Positions 41,900 through 50,926 of a DNA stretch of 64,000 nucleotides are shown here, piece after piece (the first letter of the stretch is position 1; every line of letters begins with the position of its first letter). A program made the position numbers and the translations under genes. Location: the NCBI RefSeq assembly GCF_014640295.1, contig NZ_BMGR01000005.1:62001-126000 (forward strand), written 5' to 3'. The notes below the pieces were generated by a model that saw only the letters and a program-made list of their open reading frames with translations, did no database searches and was not told the DNA's origin. The stretch comes from Paenibacillus abyssi (lineage in GTDB: Bacteria > Bacillota > Bacilli > Paenibacillales > Paenibacillaceae).

Positions 41900-42850
41900 C
41901 TAATAGTTCACCCATTTCCGTTGACCTACCCATTGAAACACCGTAATAGCCAATACGCATAGGAATAACACCATCGCTATTGCGGAAGCATACCCTGTTC
42001 TCAAGTTCGTAAATGCAACATCGTATAAATAATAGACCATAACAGAACTTGAGTTGGCGGGCCCGCCTTCAGTTAATACCGCAATCAAGTCAAATACTTT
42101 GAACGAGTAGACCACACCGGTTACGAGCAGGAAGAACGACGTGGACGATACGAGCGGAAGCGTGATGTTCCGGAATTGCTGCCACGAGCCCGCTCCATCT
42201 ATGCTGGCTGCCTCATACAAGTCCTTTGGGATATTTTGCAGACCGGCCATATAGATGATCATATTGAATCCGATTTGAGTCCAGATCAGGATCAGCATCA
42301 CCGACGGGAGTGAGTAGGAAATGTCCGCCAGCCATTTCGGCGGATCCTCTATGCCGATCTTCATCAAGAACTGATTGATCGGTCCCAGCGAGGGATGGAA
42401 TAAGACTTGAAATACAACCGCCACCCCGACAACACTTGAAATATAAGGCATAAAATAAATGATTTTGAACAGGTCTTTGAACCATACGCCGTTCTTGATG
42501 ATGATCGCCAATAAAAGCGATATGGCCATCGTAATCGGGATCGCCAGCATAAGAATAAAATTGTTCTTGAATGAGGTTATAAACGTTTCATCTTGAGTCA
42601 GACCTGCGAAATTGTCCAACCCGACAAACCTGATTTCATCTATACCTTTAATAAAACTCCAGTCTGTAAAGCTGATGAGGACCGAAGCAAGGATTGGAAT
42701 TAATGTCATCAGCGCCGTCCCGATCAGCATGGGGCCGACAAATATCCATCCGGCTATCGTCTCCTGAAGCCGTTTTTTTCTGGCACTTGTACTTTTACTT
42801 GCACTTGCACTTGCTCGAGCTTTGTTGTTTGCAGTAATGGCAGGTTCCAC
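41900..42850 (-). CDS. Carbohydrate ABC transporter permease, MalF type (CUT1)
   Basis: The 316-residue protein starts at GTG after AAAGAGG. The N-terminus is a basic, Ala/Ser-rich tail (ANNKARASASASKSTSARKKR) before six membrane helices. The EAA loop is LYEAASIDGAGSWQQFRNITLPL (about residue 210). First gene of the permease-permease-binding protein set, 106 bp downstream of the xylanase terminator. Confidence 0.93.
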   Translation of the reverse strand: MEPAITANNKARASASASKSTSARKKRLQETIAGWIFVGPMLIGTALMTLIPILASVLISFTDWSFIKGIDEIRFVGLDNFAGLTQDETFITSFKNNFILMLAIPITMAISLLLAIIIKNGVWFKDLFKIIYFMPYISSVVGVAVVFQVLFHPSLGPINQFLMKIGIEDPPKWLADISYSLPSVMLILIWTQIGFNMIIYMAGLQNIPKDLYEAASIDGAGSWQQFRNITLPLVSSTSFFLLVTGVVYSFKVFDLIAVLTEGGPANSSSVMVYYLYDVAFTNLRTGYASAIAMVLFLCVLAITVFQWVGQRKWVNY

Positions 42851-42956
42851 GATTGCACCTCTTTCTGTTCGGTTTCCACTATGATATCCCGGGTGAGGGC
42901 ATGAACATCATCAACAATTATTACTCGTTTGAAAAAAAACTTACTGTTATATAAAA

Positions 42957-42988
42957 CACCGTGCCAACAGGTGATCGTTGGCACGGTG
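42957..42988 (-). terminator. Rho-independent terminator of the xylanase gene
   Basis: Perfect 12-bp stem CACCGTGCCAAC / GTTGGCACGGTG with an 8-nt loop; the minus strand continues into TTTTATATAA. It lies 33 bp after the xylanase stop codon and isolates it from the downstream permease genes. Confidence 0.9.
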
Positions 42989-43021
42989 AGCGGACAATTC
43001 CCGATATATTATTTCCGTCCT

Positions 43022-46000
43022 TTACCTTGATCGCGGTGCTTTCGGATTCGGGCGTGCATCCGGCTGCCGTTTACCCGGTGCCGGGCGAAGCGTCCGGACG
43101 GTCAACGCCGGTCCGTTCTTCGTCCAGTTACCCGCAGCATCTGCAGCTTCCACCTTGAATTTATATTTCCGCCCCGCTTCCAGATTATCTACCAACCATG
43201 TCGTGCCCGTGGGATTGGCCAGAACACGGCCGTCCTGCAGCAGTCTATACGCTGTTATTCCCATTTGATCCGCGGCGGGGGTCCAAACCAATTGCACAGA
43301 CGTCTGCGTAATGTTATTCGCTCTTAGCTTGCTGCCCGCCGGCCAGGTCGGAGGCGTCGTATCACTTGGAAACGGAATTTCCGGATCATCGGTACCGGGA
43401 CCATGAATCGTCATATTGCCCATAAAGTCAACCGCTTCCACCTTGTATACCGCATTCAAGTCAGATGCGCCTGCAATGGTGTAGCTTGTCAGCTTTCCGT
43501 CAACGGAAGCCATGAATGAACTGTTGCGGTATATGTTGTAATTGTTGATGCTTACATTATCAATGGCCGAATCCCACCGCAAGATCACATCGTCACCCTC
43601 TTGCGTTGTCGTAATACGGGATCCTGTAGGCCATACAGGCGTAATCGTATCCAGCTTCAATGTCGATCTCGCCAGCTCCAATCTCGAAGAGCGGTTACCC
43701 GCTTCATCCAGCGCTGCAACTGAGAAGGTATATGCAGTATCATCTTCCAGCCCATTGATATAGTAACTCGTAACTGCCCCTTCAAGATCGGCCGCCTTGG
43801 CATCTCCTGCATAAACCTCATATCGGGCAACCGCCGTATCGTCGGAAGCTTCAGGCCAATGGAGCAGCATTCCGGTTGTTCCCGCATGAGATGCAATAAA
43901 CTCGTTGCCTGCTTCCCAAGCAGGAGCAGTTGTATCGGCAGCCAGCGTAGATACGGTGACGGTCAGTCCTGCAGTTTCATTACCCGCCGCATCCTTGGCC
44001 GATATCGTAAGCTCGGTCGTTGTGCCTGCCGGAAGACCGGTAACCGTATAAGCTGTCTTGCTGCCGGGCACATGCGCAATCACTTGAGCTCCCTGATAAA
44101 TCAAATAGTGGTCGATTCCATATTCGTCCTCGGCAGCTGTCCACGAAAGCGCCGCACTAAAGCGGGACACAGAATCAGCCTCCAATGCGGAATCTGCCGG
44201 CCACACCGGCGCTTGCCGATCCGCGTCAGGCGTCGTCAGCCGAACCGTTGGTCCGCCTGCACTCTCATGCTTCGTATCCTTTGCTACAATCCTGAACTCA
44301 TAGGACGCAGACGGATTCAAGCCGATGACCTCCAAGCTGGAGACATCCGCTCCGACGGTTGCAAAAAGTACATTATCTTGATAAATATTATAGCTTGTAA
44401 TACCTGTTTCATCGGATGCTCCCGACCACGTCAAGGTTACTCTATCCGGTTTAACATGCGAAGCATTCAGCGTGCCGTCGCTCCAAATCGGTGCAGCTGC
44501 GTCCTCCTCAACCGCTGCGGTACTAATCAATAGATAAGGCCTTAAGGCCGCATCGCTCGCCTCTTTGGAGTAAATATCCACATTCTGATCCAGCCAGTTG
44601 TCATCCTGAAGCATGAAGCTGATTGCCGTATCGCCGTTTATTTTCGTCATAACATAATCGGTCACCGGTATGGTTTTCCAATATCCGGCGTTTCGAACCG
44701 TTGAGCTGTCCAGGCGCGTTCCTGCTTCCGGTTTGTTGAGCCAATTGATCGTGCTCTCCGACCAATTGTTGCCGGTTGCATACAAGGCCATGTTAATATC
44801 GATGTTCGGCGTTTGCACAGCAGACACATAGAAGCTGAGAGAAGCTTCATAGACACTGCCTGTAACCGTGTTCAGCGGGAATTTCATATATACCCTTCTG
44901 TTATTTCCTGTATTTTTGTTCTGTTCGCTGCCGGACGCTCCCGCAGCATTCTTGTATCTGAGATAGGCGAGGTTATTCGTCGTACCCGCTCCTCCGAATA
45001 CGGCAGGCGCCTGCGGGAACGCGTCATCGCTTGGATGTAATCGATACGCTTGTCTTACGAGCCCTGAATGCGTTCTGACCGATATGGATGGGCCTGTGTT
45101 CGACGAGTTACCAAATGCATCAACCGCTTCCACCCGGAATGAATAAGACTGGTCCGCTTCCAGATTGGAAACTGAATAGTTGTACACATTCCCGTCCACA
45201 CTCGCGATCAAGCTGTTATTTTGATAAATCCGGTATCCCGTTACCCCGATATTATCCTCAGCCTGCGTCCATTGCAGCGTAACTTCTCTATCCGTTAGAG
45301 AAGAATACGTCAACAATCTTGTTTTTGGCCATGTCGGCATCACATCATCATTCGCGACAGCGGTTGTAATGGTCAATTGCGGGCTAACATCTGACCAATT
45401 ATTATCCCCGTCACCCGCTTTTATCTTGAATTCATAGGTGGTGTAGTCCGATAATCCTCTGACCTCATAAGAAGCTGCCGAGGCCGGCAGGGTTATGAGC
45501 TCTTGATTGCCTTTAAACACACGATAGGCCGTTACTTCGCGATTGTCCTGTGCAGGCGTCCAATGTAAAGTTAAACTATTCGAAGTGACCCCGGATGCTG
45601 TAAAGCCCGGTTCATTCCAAGTCGGTGCGGCAGTATCTACTGTGCCTAATGTTTTAAATACAACAATTGGGCCGCCAGACGATATATTGCCGTGCTCATC
45701 CTTCGTCTCTACACGAACCGTATATTGTGTATTCTCCAATAAATCGGTTAAGCTGTAGCTCTGCTCTGCCGTATCCACGATTGACCGGCCATTCACATAA
45801 ACACGGTAGCTGGCCGCGCGAACTTTATCCACGCCTTTAGGCCAACTAATCACAGCGCCGGACTGATGCAAGTCGGATACCGTAAGATAAGATCCTTTGT
45901 ACCATCCCGGCTGAACATCATCCGTGCCTGACGGCGTTGTGACGCGGATCGCTTCGCTTTCGACGGAATGGTTCCCCTGCTGGTCCACAGCCTTTATCGT

Positions 46001-48082
46001 GAAAACATAGGTTTGATTTTGTGCCAATCCTGTCACGTCATAACTTGTCAGATGAGCTGGAATTTGCTCAAGCAAGCTTCCGTCTTTATAAAGCAAGTAA
46101 TGGTCAACCTCAATATTGTCATGTGCTTTCGGCCAATTCAACGTTACGGATGCAGGGGCAACGTCCGCTGCGCCAAAAACACTTCCATAGGGCCATACCG
46201 GTGCTGTAATATCTGCGGTTTGATCAGGTATCGGCAAAGGCACGAACGATGGGCGCTCTTCCGTCGGCTCCTGCCCCCATATAACGGTGACCTTATTGTC
46301 TGCTCCTTTTATTAAGGAAGTGCGGTAGGTCTGCTCCGTTCCTTCATAGGTAACTGCGATTTCGTAATCACCATAAAACCCCCGCGTTTTGTAAGTCCCT
46401 TCCGCATCCGTTACCCCTCGAACGTCCGTCCACCACGTATTGTAGATGAGCCTTTGCCATTGCTCGCCGGCCGGCTTCAACGTCCAATCCGCACGGTATA
46501 AGGGCGCGTTGCTTTGCCAGTGTGCGCCGTCCCAGAAACCCCACATCGTAAATGATTCCACGTTCGGATGACTAAAGGTCGCCGTCAATAGATCGCGGGT
46601 GAACATCGCTTGCATGTCTTCCCGGGGGGTGTTCATATCAAATTCCGTTATGGCGATCTCATCGGCGTATTGTGCGAAATGAGTAAGCTGATTGTAAAAT
46701 GCCATCGGGCTTACCGGCGCGCTTCCAAAGTGAGCCTGAATCCCTATGCCGTCTACCGGAGCGCCACTGTCGACTAACGTTTCAAGAAAATTGGAAAACT
46801 CATGAATAACCGGCGAATCCAAACCTAAAATTTGCGTTTCGTTCACATACAGCTTTGCATACGGATCCGCTTCTTTCGCCCGCTTGAACCAATCCGCCGC
46901 AATCCCATCCCCGTACACACTGCGAATCGTTTTATTGGCCGTCGGTTCATTCAATACATCCCAATCGACAAGCCTTCCCTTGAAATATCCCGCCACCTCA
47001 TGAAAATGATCCTGAATCCGCTTATGAATTTGCTCCGGATCATTGACGATCCCGCCGATGTCGCTTGGCATTCTGGTCAAGCCATCCCACAGCAGCGTAT
47101 GACCCCTGATGGCAAAACCGTTCTCGCCCAACCAGTTATACAGTCTTACCGCTCTGGCCTTGTCGCCTTCCCACCAGGGCCACTTCAATTCATTCTCCAT
47201 GACAACCGAGCTGAAATTCTCCTTCAGCTTCTCCCGGTAGATTTCCGAATTCGCATCCGTTCCGAAAACCATCGCACTATTCACAGCCGTGCCAAACTTA
47301 AAATCATGCTTCGTCATCTTCACATGAACATCGGCGCCTGCAACAGGCTGGCCGTCCGCATCTTTCACGACGATCTCGAGATCCCCTTTGCGGATTTCTT
47401 CGATACGCCGGTCGGCCTCTTCACGCCAAGGAGCATCCTCCTCCATCCCCTCGTAGTAAAAAGGCGTACTTGGCAGGTCTTCGATTGTGATCGCTTTCTT
47501 ATAATTTATGACTTTAATATCCGCCATTTCAATCACTTGCGGCCTGTAGCCGACACGCAGCGTAACGTGAGATTGATTGGCCGGCATATCAAGCGCAGCT
47601 TTAATGGGTACAAAAAACTGCTTCCACTGCGTGGGGACCGCCACTTTTTCCGTGATCGATTTCTCCCACGTCCCCACTTTCTCCAGGACAAAGCTGACCG
47701 TTCCCTCAGCCGTTTCATGCGTGGAGCTTATCGTTCTTGCATAGAAAGTTGCCAGCATGACATCATCTTTTTCAATAGCGGCTTCTATGGGAATTTCATA
47801 TTGAAAGTCGTAATCGAATGACGGCTGGACAGTAGTCGTAAAGCGCAGCGCTTCCGGAAATCCTTCCCCCTCCACGGCTACAACTTCCATGCTCCCATAG
47901 GCTTCAGACCCTGCTTTGAGGCCGGCGTTCGCAAGGCTAAGAGCTGAAAGAATCACTTCTCCATCCGGCAATTGATTCGGTCCCTCTGCAGTGACCGCTC
48001 GCGCCGGAAGCGCTTGCAAAGGAAAAGCCAGTAAGATTCCAGCTAGCAGTAAACAGATAAACTTCCTAAGTCGTATATTCAC
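43022..48082 (-). CDS. Secreted multidomain endo-1,4-beta-xylanase (GH10) with CBM-like, nine FN3 and one DNRLRE module
   Basis: The 1686-residue protein starts at GTG (GGGAGG site) with a Sec signal ending near PARAVTA (about residue 30). Next comes a carbohydrate-binding-like jelly roll (about 35-200, CBM4/9 style), then the GH10 catalytic domain (about 205-600). That domain shows VVMENELKW, the acid/base Glu in WDVLNEPT, IQAHF and the nucleophile Glu in EIAITEFDMN. Four FN3 modules follow (each starts D-x-x-x-P-x-W and has an LxW strand). A DNRLRE-type module (about 1010-1165: GTTNNLAYLRYKN, NWSESTINWLNKPEAG) precedes five more FN3. The end is a short basic Pro/Arg tail; there is no LPXTG or SLH anchor. 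It is expected to cut xylan outside the cell and supply the adjacent CUT1 transporter. Confidence 0.95.
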   Translation of the reverse strand: MNIRLRKFICLLLAGILLAFPLQALPARAVTAEGPNQLPDGEVILSALSLANAGLKAGSEAYGSMEVVAVEGEGFPEALRFTTTVQPSFDYDFQYEIPIEAAIEKDDVMLATFYARTISSTHETAEGTVSFVLEKVGTWEKSITEKVAVPTQWKQFFVPIKAALDMPANQSHVTLRVGYRPQVIEMADIKVINYKKAITIEDLPSTPFYYEGMEEDAPWREEADRRIEEIRKGDLEIVVKDADGQPVAGADVHVKMTKHDFKFGTAVNSAMVFGTDANSEIYREKLKENFSSVVMENELKWPWWEGDKARAVRLYNWLGENGFAIRGHTLLWDGLTRMPSDIGGIVNDPEQIHKRIQDHFHEVAGYFKGRLVDWDVLNEPTANKTIRSVYGDGIAADWFKRAKEADPYAKLYVNETQILGLDSPVIHEFSNFLETLVDSGAPVDGIGIQAHFGSAPVSPMAFYNQLTHFAQYADEIAITEFDMNTPREDMQAMFTRDLLTATFSHPNVESFTMWGFWDGAHWQSNAPLYRADWTLKPAGEQWQRLIYNTWWTDVRGVTDAEGTYKTRGFYGDYEIAVTYEGTEQTYRTSLIKGADNKVTVIWGQEPTEERPSFVPLPIPDQTADITAPVWPYGSVFGAADVAPASVTLNWPKAHDNIEVDHYLLYKDGSLLEQIPAHLTSYDVTGLAQNQTYVFTIKAVDQQGNHSVESEAIRVTTPSGTDDVQPGWYKGSYLTVSDLHQSGAVISWPKGVDKVRAASYRVYVNGRSIVDTAEQSYSLTDLLENTQYTVRVETKDEHGNISSGGPIVVFKTLGTVDTAAPTWNEPGFTASGVTSNSLTLHWTPAQDNREVTAYRVFKGNQELITLPASAASYEVRGLSDYTTYEFKIKAGDGDNNWSDVSPQLTITTAVANDDVMPTWPKTRLLTYSSLTDREVTLQWTQAEDNIGVTGYRIYQNNSLIASVDGNVYNYSVSNLEADQSYSFRVEAVDAFGNSSNTGPSISVRTHSGLVRQAYRLHPSDDAFPQAPAVFGGAGTTNNLAYLRYKNAAGASGSEQNKNTGNNRRVYMKFPLNTVTGSVYEASLSFYVSAVQTPNIDINMALYATGNNWSESTINWLNKPEAGTRLDSSTVRNAGYWKTIPVTDYVMTKINGDTAISFMLQDDNWLDQNVDIYSKEASDAALRPYLLISTAAVEEDAAAPIWSDGTLNASHVKPDRVTLTWSGASDETGITSYNIYQDNVLFATVGADVSSLEVIGLNPSASYEFRIVAKDTKHESAGGPTVRLTTPDADRQAPVWPADSALEADSVSRFSAALSWTAAEDEYGIDHYLIYQGAQVIAHVPGSKTAYTVTGLPAGTTTELTISAKDAAGNETAGLTVTVSTLAADTTAPAWEAGNEFIASHAGTTGMLLHWPEASDDTAVARYEVYAGDAKAADLEGAVTSYYINGLEDDTAYTFSVAALDEAGNRSSRLELARSTLKLDTITPVWPTGSRITTTQEGDDVILRWDSAIDNVSINNYNIYRNSSFMASVDGKLTSYTIAGASDLNAVYKVEAVDFMGNMTIHGPGTDDPEIPFPSDTTPPTWPAGSKLRANNITQTSVQLVWTPAADQMGITAYRLLQDGRVLANPTGTTWLVDNLEAGRKYKFKVEAADAAGNWTKNGPALTVRTLRPAPGKRQPDARPNPKAPRSR

Positions 48083-48146
48083 ACTCGTATTCCTCCCTAT
48101 CCACCGAAAATTGGAAATACCTTAATACAGAGTCAAGCATACTCAT
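48066..48146 (-). CDS. Possible 26-residue leader peptide overlapping the xylanase start
   Basis: A minus-strand ORF from ATG 48146 with a very good site (CGAGGAGG, 7-nt spacing) encodes MSMLDSVLRYFQFSVDREEY and six more residues. It stops 17 bp inside the xylanase gene in another frame. Its last codons contain the xylanase ribosome binding site, so reading it could open or block xylanase translation. No homology is recognised. Confidence 0.4.
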   Translation of the reverse strand: MSMLDSVLRYFQFSVDREEYECEYTT

Positions 48147-48455
48147 TGAATCGCCTCCTCGAAAAAATCAATCTACCCTCATTGTAGTGAGCATCTGCGG
48201 GTAAAATAAGTAACAGCCATGACTCATTTGGAAATTTTTTTACGTCCGTGGTCATCGGCGTTACCGGACTTATGTCGCCTAAATTAATCTATTTCATCAT
48301 AAACAGGCCCCAGTCTGTATGCTAGGCGGGGCCTATTTGACGTTCACTGAAGTTGGATTAAAATGTAAAAATTCGATTTTTCAGGTCTGCTCGAAGGTAA
48401 GGTGAAGTTTCAGAGAAGGCTTTGCAGCGGGTTTACTGAAGAAGCGGGAGTGAAA
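48083..48455. other. Intergenic region upstream of the xylanase gene
   Basis: It contains the leader-peptide ORF start (48146) and a stem-loop at 48305-48334, and otherwise no gene. I see no clear cre site or sigma-A promoter for the xylanase gene, although the promoter must lie here between about 48150 and 48300. Confidence 0.6.
48305..48334 (-). terminator. Probable terminator of the GMC-like gene
   Basis: AGGCCCC - 16 nt - GGGGCCT; the minus strand continues into GTTTATG. It is 122 bp after the stop codon. The loop is long and the U-run short, so the call is moderate. Confidence 0.5.
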
Positions 48456-49310
48456 TTATCGGTGCACACGATATAATAGCCGGTCAGCCGTCATGTAAGC
48501 CAAAGCCATGATCGTTTTCATCGGATGGCAAGGAACAAAGGAAGGCAGCTGGCCTGCGCCGATTGCAAACAGCCCTTTACATTCATGGACTTCGCCATAC
48601 GGATCGACAACCGTCTCCTTACGGTCCCATCCCATCCTGTGAGTGCCGCAGCCATGAACAAACTGGTCAACAAGCGTAGATTGATACTCCCTTCCATGAT
48701 TATCCTGCCATTTGTAATGAATCTGTAGTACAGGCAGCCCATAGGCGTCTTTTGTTACCGGATCCAACTTGCAGGACGCCTGACAGTCACTTTGGGCGGA
48801 GTAGGGATAAAAGCGCCTGCCCACATCGCCGTTTTTGTTAATTCCAGACACCAATAAAAGCCTTGCATTCTCAAGGGCGTCGCCGGCAAGAATGACGATC
48901 TCCGACTCCAAGTCTTCCGGTTCACCTTGGGCATTGAAATACGATACGCCCTTGGCCCGTCCCAATGAATCACGGTGAACAAGCTTAACCTGAGCGAATG
49001 GTCGAAGCTCCAGATTACCCGTTTCAACGGCGACGAATCGCAGGAATTCTTCCAGCTTACCATCGGCTGCCGCCCTTGCCAGCTCCTTCTCCACACGGTT
49101 ATAGCCGGCTTTAAGCTCTTTATCACTAATGGGCCAATCGGACATGATGTTATCATCGGAATCCCACGCTTTGGCGGAATACTTCATCATGCCGCGTTCA
49201 CCCGTTTTCTTCAGCACGATCACTTTGAGGCCCGCACGGGCTAACTCGGCCGCAACGATGACGGAGGCTTCGCTTATTCCGGCTATGATAACATCATGCT
49301 TCTGACTCAT
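48456..49310 (-). CDS. Shortened GMC-type oxidoreductase-like protein, probably not a normal enzyme
   Basis: The 284-residue frame is open and has a good ribosome binding site (GAGGTGAAAAG), but GMC oxidoreductases of this type are about 550 residues. It keeps the N-terminus (DVIIAGISEASVIVAAELARAGLKVIVL), a middle part (AQVKLVHRD, IVILAGDALENARLLL) and the C-terminus (HGCGTHRMGWD, DPYGEVHECKGLFAIGAGQLPSF, MKTIMALAYMTADRL). The FAD-binding GxGxxG is broken (GISEAS), and the active-site region NPT is CHPMKT, so Asn is replaced by His. About half the family length is missing by in-frame losses. It lies 28 bp after an RbsB-like binding-protein gene. It may be a decaying gene or a repurposed binding fold. 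Confidence 0.7.
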   Translation of the reverse strand: MSQKHDVIIAGISEASVIVAAELARAGLKVIVLKKTGERGMMKYSAKAWDSDDNIMSDWPISDKELKAGYNRVEKELARAAADGKLEEFLRFVAVETGNLELRPFAQVKLVHRDSLGRAKGVSYFNAQGEPEDLESEIVILAGDALENARLLLVSGINKNGDVGRRFYPYSAQSDCQASCKLDPVTKDAYGLPVLQIHYKWQDNHGREYQSTLVDQFVHGCGTHRMGWDRKETVVDPYGEVHECKGLFAIGAGQLPSFVPCHPMKTIMALAYMTADRLLYRVHR

Positions 49311-49338
49311 CTTTTCACCTCGTATCCGCTGAATAGTC

Positions 49339-50418
49339 CTAGTAGCCTGTCTTTCCTTTATATTTCTCCACGTTTTCTTTGGTAACCACAGGCGCCTCCA
49401 GCTCGATGAATTTCGGCATCTTCTCTCCGGCTATTGTTTTGGCGGCTGCAATAATCCCCATTGGCATAACGATCGGGTACGCAACCGTCGCATCGATCGT
49501 TCCCTCTTCAATGGCCTCCAGGGCCGTTTCCTGTGCATCGACGCTTACGACAACAATCTCATCTTCTCTGCCGGCAGCCTTGATCGCCTCAATAGCCCCC
49601 ATAGTCATCACATCGGCATGGGAGACTAAGGCGTTGATCTGTCCTGAGGGAAAACGCTGGAGGATATGTTCCATAATTTTGAATCCCTTCGATTGTTCGA
49701 AATCGGCATTCATGCTCTCAATAATCTTAATATGGGGATAACCTTCAAACGCTTCCAAAATCCCTTTACTTCGATCTATCGCTGTGGTGGAAGCCGGAGT
49801 TCCTCTCAATTCAATGACATTGCCCCTGCCGTTCAATAGAGCGACCACCTGCTGTCCGGCTTTTCTGCCCACTTCAACATCCTCAGCCTTAATGAGCGTC
49901 AATACCTCGACCGGCGACCAGCGATCAATCAGTATGATCGGGATTCCCGCTGCCTTGCCCCGTTCCAGAGCAGGGTTAACCGTATCCTTCTCTACAAGGT
50001 CAATCACCAGAACATCGACTTGCTTGGCAATAAAATCGTCAATGACCGCGGATTGGATGACCGGATCACTTTTTCCATTACCAATCACAACTTCCATATT
50101 CGGAAAATACGTTCTGACCGCTTCCTCCGCCATTCTCATCGTACCCGCTCCGTAAGGAAAGGTACCCGAGGCAACAACGCCGACTGTGCCCTTGATCGAA
50201 TCTCTTGGAGCTTCCAGCGTCAGCATTTCTTGACATAAGTCCCCGCAAAATAATCCGTAGTCTATAGCGACCGGCTCACTCGCAGCACCAGGGCGATGCG
50301 TATATTCTGCATGATCGTCCATATTCCGGCCTTCGCTGGAATTACTGCATGCAACCGAGAAAAACAACAGAAAAGACAGCACTGAATACCCGAACATTTT
50401 CATTGATTTCATCGCCAT
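49339..50418 (-). CDS. RbsB-like sugar-binding lipoprotein
   Basis: The start at 50418 follows GAGGAGG with 5-nt spacing, giving 359 residues; the longer frame adds about 25 non-signal residues. Lipobox FSVAC is near residue 20-24. The type 1 periplasmic fold shows GTVGVVASGTFPYGAGTMRMAEEAV, DVLVIDLVEKDTVNPALERGKAAGIPIILIDRW and ALVSHADVMTMGAIEAIKAAG. It is not in an operon with a permease or ATPase. It may feed the CUT2 transporter at 52-55 kb or serve as a sensor partner. A good sigma-A promoter lies at 50456-50484. Confidence 0.9.
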   Translation of the reverse strand: MAMKSMKMFGYSVLSFLLFFSVACSNSSEGRNMDDHAEYTHRPGAASEPVAIDYGLFCGDLCQEMLTLEAPRDSIKGTVGVVASGTFPYGAGTMRMAEEAVRTYFPNMEVVIGNGKSDPVIQSAVIDDFIAKQVDVLVIDLVEKDTVNPALERGKAAGIPIILIDRWSPVEVLTLIKAEDVEVGRKAGQQVVALLNGRGNVIELRGTPASTTAIDRSKGILEAFEGYPHIKIIESMNADFEQSKGFKIMEHILQRFPSGQINALVSHADVMTMGAIEAIKAAGREDEIVVVSVDAQETALEAIEEGTIDATVAYPIVMPMGIIAAAKTIAGEKMPKFIELEAPVVTKENVEKYKGKTGY

Positions 50419-50455
50419 GAATCCCTCCTCATGATTAAACATTAGGTATCGTTTA

Positions 50456-50484
50456 ATAGTATAAATCAGAAAGATACTTGGCAA
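50456..50484 (-). promoter_or_regulatory. Sigma-A promoter of the RbsB-like gene
   Basis: Minus strand TTGCCA (50479-50484) - 17 nt - TACTAT (50456-50461). It gives a leader of about 30 nt before the GAGGAGG site. Confidence 0.55.
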
Positions 50485-50498
50485 TATCGACAACAGTC

Positions 50499-50813
50499 CT
50501 ATTCAGATACAGTCATTCCGACAATTCCCGCCATGATCAGCAGAGCGGATACGACTTTCAGGGCCGACATCGGTTCATTAAAGAAGACATAACCTATATA
50601 AGCAATAATAGCGATACCCGCCCCGGACCAAACGACATAAGGGACGATCATGCCCAGGTATTTAATGCTTAACGATAATGAGAAATAACAGATGGCTGTA
50701 AATACGTACCCCAAAGCATACATGGCCCAATTTTCCTGCTGGGCATGGATTTTAAAGCATACAACTGCCAATACATTTGCAATAATGACGAATAGCACAT
50801 ACAGCCATCCCAT
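50499..50813 (-). CDS. Small multidrug resistance (SMR)-family membrane protein lacking the conserved glutamate
   Basis: The ATG at 50813 (AAGGGTGGAGG upstream) gives 104 residues with four membrane helices (about 3-22, 33-51, 57-78, 83-101), as in EmrE/SugE. The conserved pattern in helix 3 is present (PYVVWSGAGI). In helix 1 the proton- and drug-binding Glu (Glu14 of EmrE, context AEV) is Asn13 here (IIANVLAV). Proton-coupled export as known for the family is therefore unlikely. The gene is monocistronic between two binding-protein genes and a terminator precedes it. Confidence 0.85.
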   Translation of the reverse strand: MGWLYVLFVIIANVLAVVCFKIHAQQENWAMYALGYVFTAICYFSLSLSIKYLGMIVPYVVWSGAGIAIIAYIGYVFFNEPMSALKVVSALLIMAGIVGMTVSE

Positions 50814-50863
50814 GGCCTCCACCCTTTCGGACAAACAACGTGAAGCTTGATCTATTGTGAAAG

Positions 50864-50903
50864 AAAAGGACCCGACGTTAACATACGGTCATCAGGTCCT
50901 TTT
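50864..50903 (-). terminator. Rho-independent terminator of the CUT2 ABC operon
   Basis: AAAAGGACC (50864-50872) pairs with GGTCCTTTT (50895-50903), with extra pairing inside a 22-nt loop region; the minus strand continues TTTTCTTTC. It lies 24 bp after the stop of the binding-protein gene that ends the operon. Confidence 0.8.
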
Positions 50904-50926
50904 ACAGACTTGCTTAGGCCAACGTT

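Noticed and set aside
43022-46250. Repeated segments in the xylanase gene as a DNA repeat array
   Set aside because: They are diverged FN3 coding modules of about 95 residues each, not near-identical DNA repeats.
46832-47821. A 329-codon plus-strand frame opposite the xylanase catalytic domain
   Set aside because: Shadow of the GH10 gene, whose motifs are certain.
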